A program made the translations under genes and the position numbers. A model generated the notes under the pieces. It ran no database searches and had not been told where the DNA came from. It saw only the letters and a program-made list of their open reading frames with translations. Shown piece after piece: positions 36,785 through 44,650 of a stretch of DNA of 64,000 nt (positions within the stretch are counted from its first letter, which is position 1; each line of letters opens with the position of its first letter). This stretch comes from Frankia sp. RB7 (GTDB taxonomy: Bacteria > Pseudomonadota > Alphaproteobacteria > Rhizobiales > Xanthobacteraceae): positions 1-64,000 of the forward strand of contig JAUEPE010000020.1 of assembly GCA_030403585.1 (NCBI GenBank). Reading direction: 5' to 3'.

Positions 36785-36940
36785 CTAAAACACCGCGAGA
36801 TATTTCAGCAGCGACACGATGCCGATGATGATGACAACGACGCGCGCGATCTGCTTGGCGCGGCCGTCCATCGGCAGCATGTTGATGAGATAAAGCACGA
36901 GAATGATGACGAGAAAGGTGACGAGTACGCCGACCAACAT
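36785..36940 (-). CDS. 51-residue membrane protein, Thivi_2564 family
   Basis: It has two hydrophobic helices (about residues 2-19 and 32-50) separated by the conserved INMLPMDGRAKQI loop. This matches the small Thivi_2564 membrane family, of unknown function. A run of G residues (AAGGGGG) lies 8 bases before the ATG. A near-perfect EcfG promoter lies about 40 bases upstream (36979-37003), so it is probably a general-stress gene. Its stop faces the glcB terminator. Confidence 0.8.
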   Translation of the reverse strand: MLVGVLVTFLVIILVLYLINMLPMDGRAKQIARVVVIIIGIVSLLKYLAVF

Positions 36941-36978
36941 CGCAAGGCCCCCTTCAGGCAAATTGCTAATGAGGTCCT

Positions 36979-37003
36979 AACGCCCGTCTCGCGCGCCGGT
37001 TCC
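36979..37003 (-). promoter_or_regulatory. EcfG-type promoter of the 51-residue membrane protein gene
   Basis: On the minus strand GGAAC (36999-37003), 16 bases, CGTT (36979-36982): a full match to GGAAC-N16/17-CGTT. The distance from the -10 element to the ATG at 36940 is about 38 bases. Confidence 0.75.
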
Positions 37004-37037
37004 ATTCGCGCAACCCCTTACAACTTCTGGTAAATGC

Positions 37038-37081
37038 GTAATTCTACCGGCCGGCTGCCTGCCTGAAACTTTACCCTTTTC
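37038..37081 (+). promoter_or_regulatory. Shared upstream element of the first chemoreceptor gene
   Basis: GTAATTCTAC (37038-37047) and TTTACCCTTTTC (37070-37081) recur almost unchanged upstream of the second chemoreceptor gene (39311-39320 and 39342-39353), with nearly the same spacing and distance to the start. It is probably a promoter or activator site carried along in the duplication. Confidence 0.5.
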
Positions 37082-37213
37082 GTTTCAGATGCAGAAACCG
37101 TACGGCCTCCGTGCCGCAAACGGTATGGGATTGCCGATGCTGCCGCCTCCCGTTTGCTCGATTTTGCCGGGGCGCCTCTGCCGAACTTTGAAATGGGAAT
37201 TTGGGGGACTTCG

Positions 37214-39307
37214 ATGCTCAATCGTCTGACCGTGTCCGCGCTGTTGAAGACAGTGATCGCGATCACGTCGATCTGTGTGGTGGTCGCACTCTCGCTCACC
37301 GCCTATGAGTCCTGGGATCGCCTCAAGACCTCCAACCGGATCTCGCAGATCGCCGACGCCTCCGCCGATCTGTTCAAGGCGATGCACAATCTGCGCACCG
37401 ATCGCTCGACCACCAACCGGCTCCTCAACTCGACCGAGCCGATGGACCCCGAGATCGAAAAATATCTGCGCGCCCTGCGTGACGCGCAGATGCCGGCGAT
37501 GGCACGCGCGCTCGAACTGCTGCCGAGCATGGACTTCCCCCGATCCGGTACGCTGGTGCCGGAGCTCGCACGCCTCGACAAATTGCTGATCGATGAACAG
37601 AAGCAATTCTGGGAGGACGTCGCCAAGCCCAAGGACCAGCGCCGCGCGGGCCTGACCAAGGAATACATGGAGACGACGCAGGGCTTGCTCGACGTGCTCG
37701 ATAATCTCGGGAACACGCTGGCCGCCACCGTCAACCATCAGGATGCCGAGATCGACCAGCTGCTCTCGATCAAACAGAATGCCTGGCTGCTGCGCAACAC
37801 CGCGGGCGAAGCTTCGCTGATCGTTTCGATCGGCCTTAACGCCGGCAAAATCTCGCCCGAGAGCCGCTCAAACTACACTCAATATGTCGGCGGCACGAGC
37901 GCGATGTGGAAAGCGCTGGAATTATCGACCTCGGGCATGCAATTGCCGCCCGCGCTCGCCTCCGCCATGGCCAGCGCCAAGACCGCCTATTTCGAACCGC
38001 AATATCTGAGCCTGCGTGACCGCCTCGCGGACACGCTCGCCAAGGGCGAGAAGGCCGAACTGACCGCCAACCAGTGGAGCCCGCTCACCGTCGGCCGCAT
38101 GGCGAGTGCGGTCGCGGTGGCCGAAGCCGCCCTCGACGCCGCACGAGCCCATACGCTGGATCAGCGCAGCGCCGCGCAGCGCGCGCTGACCGTGCAGCTG
38201 GTGCTGCTGGTGCTTGCGATTGGCCTCGCCGTCGGCGCGATCATGCTGGTCAGCCGCCGCGTCATCACTCCGCTCAACACCATTCGCGACGCGATGCTCA
38301 AGGTTGCCGGCGGCGATCTCGCCGTCGACAGCGGCTATCTCGATCGCCAGGACGAGATTGGCGCCCTTGCCGGCGCGCTGGAAACCTTCAAGCAGCAGGC
38401 CACCGAAAAGCTCAAGATCGAGGAGCACGAGCGCGAACGCAACGTCGGAGCCGCCGCACGGCAGCGCGCGGTCGAGGCCTATGTCGGGGAGTTCGAGGGC
38501 GCGGTGCGCAAGACGCTAGGCGAGCTGAACGATGCCTCCGGCCGGATGCGCAAGACCTCGGGCGATCTCTCCGCCGTCTCGCGCCAGACCAACGACCGCG
38601 TCCAGGTCGCCGGCAAGGCCTCCAACGATGCCTCCATGAGCGTCGACAGCGTCGCGGCCGCCGCGGAAGAGCTCTCGGCCTCGATCAACGACATCAGCCA
38701 GCAGGCCGCACATGCCGCGGGGATCGCCGGTCGCGCCGTCACGCAGGCGCGCGAGGCCGACGGCACCGTGCAGGGCCTGCAAAAGTCCGCAGGACGCATC
38801 GGCGAGGTCGTGGGCCTGATCAACACCATCGCGCAGCAGACCAATTTGCTCGCCCTCAATGCAACGATCGAGGCCGCGCGCGCCGGCGAAGCCGGCCGCG
38901 GCTTTGCCGTCGTCGCCTCCGAAGTGAAGTCGCTGGCGAGCCAGACGGCGAAGGCGACGGAAGAAATCTCCGAGCAGATCGCCGACATCCAGAAAGTCGC
39001 GGGCGATGCCATCCACGCGATACAGACCATCGGCGGCATCATCGGCGAGGTCAACGAGGTCGCTACCGCGATCGCAGCCGCCGTGCAGGAGCAGGGCGCG
39101 GCGACGCAGGAGATCACGCGCAGCACCCAGTATGCGGCGCAAGGCACCAAGAACGTCTCGGACAACATCACCGGCGTCAAATCCGATGCGGATGCCGCAG
39201 CCGCAGCCGCGGACAATGTGAAGAGCGCCTCCGAGATGCTGGAGACCCAGAGCAACCAGCTCGGCCACGAGGTCAGCGACTTCCTCGGCAAGATCCGCGC
39301 GGCGTAG
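37214..39307 (+). CDS. Methyl-accepting chemotaxis protein (tandem copy 1)
   Basis: 697 residues from ATG 37214, preceded by TGGGGGAC. TM1 is at about 10-31, a helical periplasmic sensor spans about 32-315, TM2 is at about 322-346, HAMP runs to about 400, and the MCP signalling domain covers about 430-690. The hairpin tip is the canonical TNLLALNATIEAARAGE. Adjoining methylation helices carry AAAAEELSASINDISQQ and EVKSLASQTAKATEEI. No C-terminal CheR-binding pentapeptide is present. It senses an unknown ligand and signals to CheA. The paralog at 39479 has the same length. Confidence 0.93.
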   Translation: MLNRLTVSALLKTVIAITSICVVVALSLTAYESWDRLKTSNRISQIADASADLFKAMHNLRTDRSTTNRLLNSTEPMDPEIEKYLRALRDAQMPAMARALELLPSMDFPRSGTLVPELARLDKLLIDEQKQFWEDVAKPKDQRRAGLTKEYMETTQGLLDVLDNLGNTLAATVNHQDAEIDQLLSIKQNAWLLRNTAGEASLIVSIGLNAGKISPESRSNYTQYVGGTSAMWKALELSTSGMQLPPALASAMASAKTAYFEPQYLSLRDRLADTLAKGEKAELTANQWSPLTVGRMASAVAVAEAALDAARAHTLDQRSAAQRALTVQLVLLVLAIGLAVGAIMLVSRRVITPLNTIRDAMLKVAGGDLAVDSGYLDRQDEIGALAGALETFKQQATEKLKIEEHERERNVGAAARQRAVEAYVGEFEGAVRKTLGELNDASGRMRKTSGDLSAVSRQTNDRVQVAGKASNDASMSVDSVAAAAEELSASINDISQQAAHAAGIAGRAVTQAREADGTVQGLQKSAGRIGEVVGLINTIAQQTNLLALNATIEAARAGEAGRGFAVVASEVKSLASQTAKATEEISEQIADIQKVAGDAIHAIQTIGGIIGEVNEVATAIAAAVQEQGAATQEITRSTQYAAQGTKNVSDNITGVKSDADAAAAAADNVKSASEMLETQSNQLGHEVSDFLGKIRAA

Positions 39308-39310
39308 TAC

Positions 39311-39353
39311 GTAATTTTACGGCAGGCACACTGTCTAAGTTTTTACCCTTTTC
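39311..39353 (+). promoter_or_regulatory. Shared upstream element of the second chemoreceptor gene
   Basis: GTAATTTTAC (39311-39320) and TTTACCCTTTTC (39342-39353) match the pair upstream of the first chemoreceptor gene. The element begins 4 bases after the first gene's stop codon, so the second copy probably has its own promoter. Confidence 0.5.
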
Positions 39354-39367
39354 AGGCCAGATAGATT

Positions 39368-39396
39368 CCAGGCGCCTGCGGTAGGTAGGCGCCTGG
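39368..39396. repeat. Perfect 10-bp inverted repeat in the chemoreceptor spacer
   Basis: CCAGGCGCCT (39368-39377) pairs with AGGCGCCTGG (39387-39396) across 9 bases. No T-run follows, so it is a weak terminator at best; an mRNA hairpin or operator is also possible. Confidence 0.6.
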
Positions 39397-39415
39397 ATTG
39401 CGCGCATCCCTTTGG

Positions 39416-39460
39416 TTTCGAAGTTCGTGGGGCTGCCGTTCGGAGCCACGAACTTCGAAA
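39416..39460. repeat. Perfect 15-bp inverted repeat just ahead of the second chemoreceptor start
   Basis: TTTCGAAGTTCGTGG (39416-39430) pairs with CCACGAACTTCGAAA (39446-39460) across 15 bases. It ends 18 bases before the ATG at 39479, so the hairpin could control ribosome access. Confidence 0.7.
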
Positions 39461-39478
39461 CGCGTACCGGGGTGTCCG

Positions 39479-41572
39479 ATGCTGAATCGCTTGACCGTAT
39501 CTACGCTGCTGAAGGCGGTGATCCTCTCTACCGCGCTCGTCGTCGTCATCGGCTTCTCAATCAGCGCATGGAGCTCTTGGGGCCGGCTGCAGCAGACCAA
39601 CCGGATCGTCGCGGTCTCGGCGGCTTCGGCCGAAGTGTTCAAGGCGATGGCCAACATCCGGGCCGACCGCTCGACCAGCAACCGCCAGCTCACCTCCGAC
39701 GTCCCGATGGACAAGGACATCGAAAAATACATCCGCGATATCCGCGAAGCGCTGATGCCGGCGCTGGCCCGCACGCTCGATATTCTACCGACCACCGACC
39801 TCGTCCAGCGCGACGCATACCTCGCCGATCTCGGCGGGCTGAACAAGACGCTGCTCGCCGAACAGGCCGAGTTCTGGACCGAGGCCGTCAAGCCGCGCGC
39901 CGATCGTCGTGCAGGCCTCGCCAAGGAATATGTCGCGACCGAAGACGCGCTGATGGTGCAGCTCGAGAAGCTCGCCGGCGCACTGGCCGCGAGCGTCAAC
40001 CACCAGGACGCCACCATCGACCAGCTCCTGACCATCAAGCAGATGGCCTGGCTGTTGCGCAGCAACGCCGGCGAAGGCTCGCAGATCGTCGGCAACGCGC
40101 TCGGCAGCGGCAAGATCACGCCCGAATTGCAGCTCGCCTACACCAAATTCGTCGGCGGCACTGACGCCGCCTGGACCGCGATCGAGCTCGCAGCATTGGG
40201 CATGCAGCTGCCACCGGCGCTGGCGTCCGCGATCTCCGAGACCAAGTCGACCTATTTCGATCCGCAATATGCCGCCACCCGTGACGGCGTCATCACGGCG
40301 ATCGCCAAGGGCGAGAAGGCGTCGATGACCGCCAACCAGTGGAGCCCCTATTCGGTGCCTCGCATGATGACCGCTGTGAAGCTCGCCGATGCCGCCCTGC
40401 AAGCCGCCAAGGACCATTCCGCGGCCCAGCGCTGGTCCGCCGTCCAATCGCTGATCGTCAACACTGCCCTGCTGATTGCAGCCATCGTCCTGACCGGTGC
40501 CGCGATGCTGGCGGTCAGCCGCCGCGTGATCACGCCGCTGCACCGGATCCGCGACGCCATGCTCAAGGTCGCTGGCGGCGACCTTGGCGTCGACAGCGGC
40601 TATCTCGACCGTCACGACGAGATCGGCTCGCTCGCCGGTGCGCTGGAGACCTTCAAGCAGCAGGCGATCGACAAGCTCAAGATCGAGGAGCAGGAGCGCG
40701 AACGCAATGCCGGCGCGGCCGCGCGACAGCGCGCGATGGAGACGTATGTCGGCGAGTTCGAGGGCGTGGTGCGCAAGTCGCTCGGCGAATTGAGCGATGC
40801 GTCGGCCGAGATGCGCAAGACTTCGGGCGATCTCTCCGCCGTGTCGCGCCAGACCAACGAACGCGTCGAGGTCGCCGGCAAGGCCTCCAACGACGCCTCC
40901 ACCAGCGTCGAGAGCGTCGCGGCCGCCGCCGAGGAGCTCTCGGCCTCGATCAACGACATCAGCCAGCAGGCCGCCCACGCCGCGGGCATCGCCAGCCGCG
41001 CCGTCAACCAGGCGCGCGAGACCGACGGCACCGTGCAGGGGCTGGCGCAATCCGCTGGCCGCATCGGCGAGGTGGTCGGCCTGATCAACACCATCGCGGC
41101 GCAGACCAATCTGCTCGCGCTCAACGCCACGATCGAGGCTGCGCGGGCCGGCGAGGCCGGCCGCGGCTTTGCCGTTGTCGCCTCAGAGGTGAAATCACTG
41201 GCAAGCCAGACGGCGAAGGCGACCGAAGAGATCTCGGAACAGATCGCCGACATCCAGAAGGTCGCGGGCGATGCCATCAACGCGATCCAGGCGATCGGCG
41301 GCATCATCGGCGAGGTCAACGAGGTCGCCACCGCGATTGCCGCCGCCGTGCAGGAGCAGGGCGCAGCGACGCAGGAGATCACGCGCAGCACGCAATATGC
41401 CGCGCAAGGCACCAAGAACGTCTCCGACAACATCACCGGCGTGAAGGCCGACGCCGACACTGCGGCCGGCGCCGCTGATAACGTCAAACAGGCTTCGCAG
41501 ATGCTGGAGACCCAGAGCCGCCAGCTCGGCGATCAGGTCAGCGATTTCCTGGGCAAGATCCGCGCGGCGTAG
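39479..41572 (+). CDS. Methyl-accepting chemotaxis protein (tandem copy 2)
   Basis: 697 residues, the same length and domain order as the preceding gene: TM1, helical periplasmic sensor, TM2, HAMP, MCP signalling domain. The C-terminal 270 residues are almost identical to copy 1, including TNLLALNATIEAARAGE and the Asp-Phe-Leu-Gly-Lys-Ile-Arg-Ala-Ala end. The sensor part has drifted more (for example VPMDKDIEKYIRDIREALMP against EPMDPEIEKYLRALRDAQMP). This is the picture expected after tandem duplication with ligand-domain divergence. Confidence 0.93.
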   Translation: MLNRLTVSTLLKAVILSTALVVVIGFSISAWSSWGRLQQTNRIVAVSAASAEVFKAMANIRADRSTSNRQLTSDVPMDKDIEKYIRDIREALMPALARTLDILPTTDLVQRDAYLADLGGLNKTLLAEQAEFWTEAVKPRADRRAGLAKEYVATEDALMVQLEKLAGALAASVNHQDATIDQLLTIKQMAWLLRSNAGEGSQIVGNALGSGKITPELQLAYTKFVGGTDAAWTAIELAALGMQLPPALASAISETKSTYFDPQYAATRDGVITAIAKGEKASMTANQWSPYSVPRMMTAVKLADAALQAAKDHSAAQRWSAVQSLIVNTALLIAAIVLTGAAMLAVSRRVITPLHRIRDAMLKVAGGDLGVDSGYLDRHDEIGSLAGALETFKQQAIDKLKIEEQERERNAGAAARQRAMETYVGEFEGVVRKSLGELSDASAEMRKTSGDLSAVSRQTNERVEVAGKASNDASTSVESVAAAAEELSASINDISQQAAHAAGIASRAVNQARETDGTVQGLAQSAGRIGEVVGLINTIAAQTNLLALNATIEAARAGEAGRGFAVVASEVKSLASQTAKATEEISEQIADIQKVAGDAINAIQAIGGIIGEVNEVATAIAAAVQEQGAATQEITRSTQYAAQGTKNVSDNITGVKADADTAAGAADNVKQASQMLETQSRQLGDQVSDFLGKIRAA

Positions 41573-41611
41573 GATTGTGGATTGAAAAGAAGGCGATAAA
41601 TAAACTCTCGA

Positions 41612-41802
41612 TGTCGTCTTGGCGAAACAGGCTGTGTGAAAAGTCGATCGCGGCAAGACTCCACAGAATAAGACTCTATGCCGCATCGTTTATCAGCGTC
41701 TCGCGAGAAGACTCCTTTCTCTGAAGCGTCCGCGAAAGAATTTGATTCTAGCTCAAGATGACAGTGCCGACTTTTCACACAGCCTGTTTCGCCAGGACGA
41801 CA
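41612..41802. mobile_element. MITE-like element: 35-bp terminal inverted repeats, no transposase
   Basis: The arms 41612-41646 and 41768-41802 are reverse complements over 35 bp with one mismatch (T/C at the ninth base). Each arm contains AGGCTGTGTGAAAAGTCG, resembling IS termini that carry a GCTGTGTGAAAA core. The 121-bp interior has no ORF. No clear target duplication is seen, though ctct and agag flank the arms. The element fills the gap between the second chemoreceptor and the DUF2865 gene, ending 8 bases from the latter's stop. Confidence 0.65.
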
Positions 41803-41810
41803 AGAGTATG

Positions 41811-42464
41811 CTACTCCTTTGCCACCACCGGCACCTGGCGGAATTTTGCGCGGATCGACTCCGGCAGGGGCGAGAAGTTCATCGCGATGCCGCGACGATC
41901 GTTGGCATTGCGGCTGGCGACCACGAGGCCATCGCTGCCTGCAACGATATCGCCCTTTCGCAAGGTCGGATCGTCCTCGGCCTTGAGCGAAGCGAGCCCG
42001 GCCGGGTCCTTGCCGTTGCAGGTGCACCCGGACACGATCTCGTTGCGATAGCGGAAGGCGTTCGGCAGGTCGGAATAGGATTTTCCGCCGTCGGTCGTGG
42101 CGTCGTCGATATTGCTGCCATAGACCAGCGAAGTCTCTGACGTCGGGCAGAAGCTCTTGCAGGATTGCGCCTTGCTCTCGGCGTCGTTGCCTTGCGCCGG
42201 GAAATAACGCCCGTCACAGCCGCGCACGCAATAGGCCGTGCCACCGCCATAGGACGCGCGCTGGCGCGGGGCGTCGTAGCGTTGCATGTCGTCGTTCGGG
42301 AACGGCACCCGGATCTCCGGTGCCGGCCGGGCCCGGAAGCCGCCGAACAGCGCCGAGAAGAAGTCCTCCGCATGCGCCGAAGGCGCCAGCGCAAGGCCGA
42401 GGGAAACGATCGTGACGAACGCGGCCGTCCCGCCAGCCAGCTTGCTGATCGAACGTCTCATCAT
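41811..42464 (-). CDS. DUF2865 family exported cysteine-containing protein
   Basis: 217 residues. A signal peptide ends at Ala-His-Ala-Glu (about residue 32). The mature protein has DUF2865 features: TAYCVRGCDGRYFPA, a Ser-Cys-Lys-Ser-Phe-Cys-Pro segment, and SGCTCNGKDPAGLASLKAEDDPTLRKGD in outline. The six cysteines could form three disulfides in the periplasm. Its start lies 18 bp downstream of the L,D-transpeptidase stop, so the two are probably one operon and its role may be in the cell envelope. Function is unknown. Confidence 0.8.
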   Translation of the reverse strand: MMRRSISKLAGGTAAFVTIVSLGLALAPSAHAEDFFSALFGGFRARPAPEIRVPFPNDDMQRYDAPRQRASYGGGTAYCVRGCDGRYFPAQGNDAESKAQSCKSFCPTSETSLVYGSNIDDATTDGGKSYSDLPNAFRYRNEIVSGCTCNGKDPAGLASLKAEDDPTLRKGDIVAGSDGLVVASRNANDRRGIAMNFSPLPESIRAKFRQVPVVAKE

Positions 42465-42482
42465 GTGACCTCACTCAAACCC

Positions 42483-43253
42483 TTAGTTCACCGACGACGT
42501 CGAGACGTTCAGTGCCTGACGACCCGAGGGCAGCGTCGTCACGGCCGGCCGCTTGCGCACGGGATCACCGCCTCGCGCCATCAGCGGCGCATTCTTGGAC
42601 AGAACCACGACCTTGGCGCCGACATTGACGCGGCTGAAGAGGTCGCTGACGTCCTCATTGGTGAGGCGGATGCAGCCGGAGGAGACGAACTTGCCGATCG
42701 TGGTGGGATCGTTGGTACCATGGATGCGGTATTCGCTGGAACCGAGATACATCGCGCGCGCCCCCAGCGGATTGCCGGGGCCGCCGGCGACGAAGCGCGG
42801 CAGATAGGGCTGGCGCGCGATCATCTCTGCCGGCGGATGCCAATCCGGCCACTCCGCCTTGCGGGTGATGCTCTGCACGCCCGACCAGGTGAATCCTTCG
42901 CGACCCACGCCGACGCCGTAGCGCATGGCGCGGCCGTTGCCGAGCACATAATAGAGATAGGTGTTGGCGGTATCGATGACGATGGTGCCGGCCGGTTCGT
43001 TGCGGTCGAAGCTCACGATCTGCCGGCGCAGCCGATCCGGAAGCGCCGCATCCTCGTCGGTGGCCTGCGGCGCCTCGCTCGCATAGCCCTGCGAATAGGT
43101 CTGATCCTGCGGATAGGCTTGCGGCTGCATCGGCGCGAAGCCAAGGGTTTGGGCTTGTGCTGCGAACGGTACCGTCAGCAAAGCTGTCGCAAAGGCAAAA
43201 GCGGTGACGACGCGCGGCGAGAAGCTGCGACCGACTGCAGAGAACTTCGTCAT
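42483..43253 (-). CDS. L,D-transpeptidase (YkuD family), exported
   Basis: About 256 residues from the ATG at 43253. A signal peptide ends at Ala-Gln-Ala. The YkuD domain occupies about residues 90-230, with catalytic motif IHGTNDPTTIGKFVSSGCIR (His and Cys). A basic Ser/Thr-rich tail follows. It crosslinks peptidoglycan 3-3 or anchors proteins to it. An EcfG promoter lies 50-75 bases upstream (43303-43328), so it is probably induced by general stress. The downstream DUF2865 gene would be co-induced. Confidence 0.88.
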   Translation of the reverse strand: MTKFSAVGRSFSPRVVTAFAFATALLTVPFAAQAQTLGFAPMQPQAYPQDQTYSQGYASEAPQATDEDAALPDRLRRQIVSFDRNEPAGTIVIDTANTYLYYVLGNGRAMRYGVGVGREGFTWSGVQSITRKAEWPDWHPPAEMIARQPYLPRFVAGGPGNPLGARAMYLGSSEYRIHGTNDPTTIGKFVSSGCIRLTNEDVSDLFSRVNVGAKVVVLSKNAPLMARGGDPVRKRPAVTTLPSGRQALNVSTSSVN

Positions 43254-43302
43254 GTGCTGCCCCGTGTGATGTCTGCATCTTGAGTGATGCGGCTTCACAA
43301 CA

Positions 43303-43328
43303 AACGCAGCAGAACCTGTTCAAGTTCC
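43303..43328 (-). promoter_or_regulatory. EcfG-type promoter of the L,D-transpeptidase gene
   Basis: On the minus strand GGAAC (43324-43328), 17 bases, CGTT (43303-43306). It is a full consensus match, 50 bases from the ATG at 43253. It lies back to back with the EcfG promoter at 43388-43412 for the opposite gene. Confidence 0.75.
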
Positions 43329-43387
43329 GCCGGCGTCTGCAGCAACAACGTCACAGTCAAGCGAGCGTAACTTCACGAAGCCGCGAT

Positions 43388-43412
43388 GGAACCGTCGCGG
43401 GCGTCGGGCGTT
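43388..43412 (+). promoter_or_regulatory. EcfG-type promoter of the AI-2E family transporter gene
   Basis: GGAAC (43388-43392), 16 bases, CGTT (43409-43412). The GTG start at 43462 lies about 40 bases after the expected transcription start. Confidence 0.75.
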
Positions 43413-43461
43413 TCCTGATGACCTATGGGCGCCCGGACACCTCCGTGCGGGGAGAGAAATT

Positions 43462-44574
43462 GTGCGCGTCCTTCCCGGTGAACGTCTGATTTCCGGCAAT
43501 AACGAGGGTACTCCGCTTCCCGACAGCCGTACCGAGCTGCCGCCGGTGATCCGGCGCACCGAGTTCGTCGCCTATGCACTCGCCGGCCTGCTCCTGATCG
43601 CCGTTATCGCGGTCCTCTATCTTGCCAAGGCTTTCTTCCTCCCGGTCGTCATGGCCGTCGTCGCCGGCACCATGTTGTCGCCCGCGGCAAGCTTTCTCGA
43701 GCGGCGGCACGTTCCACGCGCCCTCGGCGCTGTGCTGATCGTGATTGCAGTCACGACGGTGGTGGCCTTCGTCGTTGCACTGATCGCAGTGCCCGCCATG
43801 GAATGGAGCTCACGCCTCCCAGAGCTGGGTGCGCAGCTGAAAGAGAAGGCGCACGTGTTCGACCGACCACTCGCGCTATGGAAGGAGCTGCAAACCATGG
43901 TCGGCGGCTCCGATGGGCTGCCGAGTGTCCCCCTGCCGAAAATGGAATGGGTGCAGCCGACGCTGGAATTCGTGTCGCCGACCTTCGCTGAATTCCTGCT
44001 GTTCTTCGCCACCCTGATCCTGTTCATCGCAAGCTGGCGCGATCTGCGACGCGCCATGATCATGAATTTTGGCGAACGCGACGCGCGGCTGCGCACGCTC
44101 CGAATCCTCAACGAGATCGAGGTTCATCTCGGCAACTATCTGCTGACGGTCACGGTCATCAATATTGGCGTCGGCATCGCCACCGGCATCGTCTGTGCGG
44201 TCACCGGCATGCCCAATCCGGCCGGGCTCGGCGCGCTTGCGGCTGCGCTCAACTTCATTCCGATTATCGGACCGGTCGCGATGTTCGTCGTGCTGGCCGT
44301 GGTCGGGCTGGTCGCATTCCCGACCATCGGCGGAGGCCTGATGGCCGCACTCGCCTTCGGCGGTGTCACCTTCATGGAGGGGCACTTCGTCACGCCGACC
44401 ATCATTGGCCGCAGGCTGTCGTTGAACGCGCTCGCCGTCTTTATCGCGCTGGCGTTCTGGACCTGGCTATGGGGGCCGATGGGCGCCTTCCTGTCGTCTC
44501 CGCTCCTCATCGTAGGGCTGATTCTGAAGGAGCATCTGTTGCCGGAGAATTCGCCGCAATTGCCGCAAGGATGA
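43462..44574 (+). CDS. AI-2E family transporter (PerM/YdiK-like membrane protein)
   Basis: 370 residues starting at GTG 43462, with GGGGAGAG 7 bases upstream. It has about eight membrane helices; early AKAFFLPVVMAVVAGTMLSP and late GGGLMAALAFGGVTFMEGHFVTPTIIGRRL with LNALAVFIALAFWTWLWGP are AI-2E_transport family features. Members export diverse small molecules or ions; AI-2 transport itself is rarely shown. The EcfG promoter suggests a role in stress or osmotic response. Confidence 0.88.
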   Translation: MRVLPGERLISGNNEGTPLPDSRTELPPVIRRTEFVAYALAGLLLIAVIAVLYLAKAFFLPVVMAVVAGTMLSPAASFLERRHVPRALGAVLIVIAVTTVVAFVVALIAVPAMEWSSRLPELGAQLKEKAHVFDRPLALWKELQTMVGGSDGLPSVPLPKMEWVQPTLEFVSPTFAEFLLFFATLILFIASWRDLRRAMIMNFGERDARLRTLRILNEIEVHLGNYLLTVTVINIGVGIATGIVCAVTGMPNPAGLGALAAALNFIPIIGPVAMFVVLAVVGLVAFPTIGGGLMAALAFGGVTFMEGHFVTPTIIGRRLSLNALAVFIALAFWTWLWGPMGAFLSSPLLIVGLILKEHLLPENSPQLPQG

Positions 44575-44588
44575 CAGGCTCGGCAAAC

Positions 44589-44613
44589 GGAACTTCCGCC
44601 ACAACGAAACGTT
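44589..44613 (+). promoter_or_regulatory. EcfG-type promoter of the DUF883 operon
   Basis: GGAAC (44589-44593), 16 bases, CGTT (44610-44613), a full consensus match. The ATG at 44651 follows after about 38 bases. Confidence 0.75.
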
Positions 44614-44650
44614 TTCCGCCCATCTCACCGCCAACAGTTCGGAGCTTGTG

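Noticed and set aside
41573..41810. Simple intrinsic terminator between the chemoreceptor and DUF2865 genes
   Set aside because: The 35-bp arms enclose 121 bp and no T-run follows; a MITE-like element fits better.
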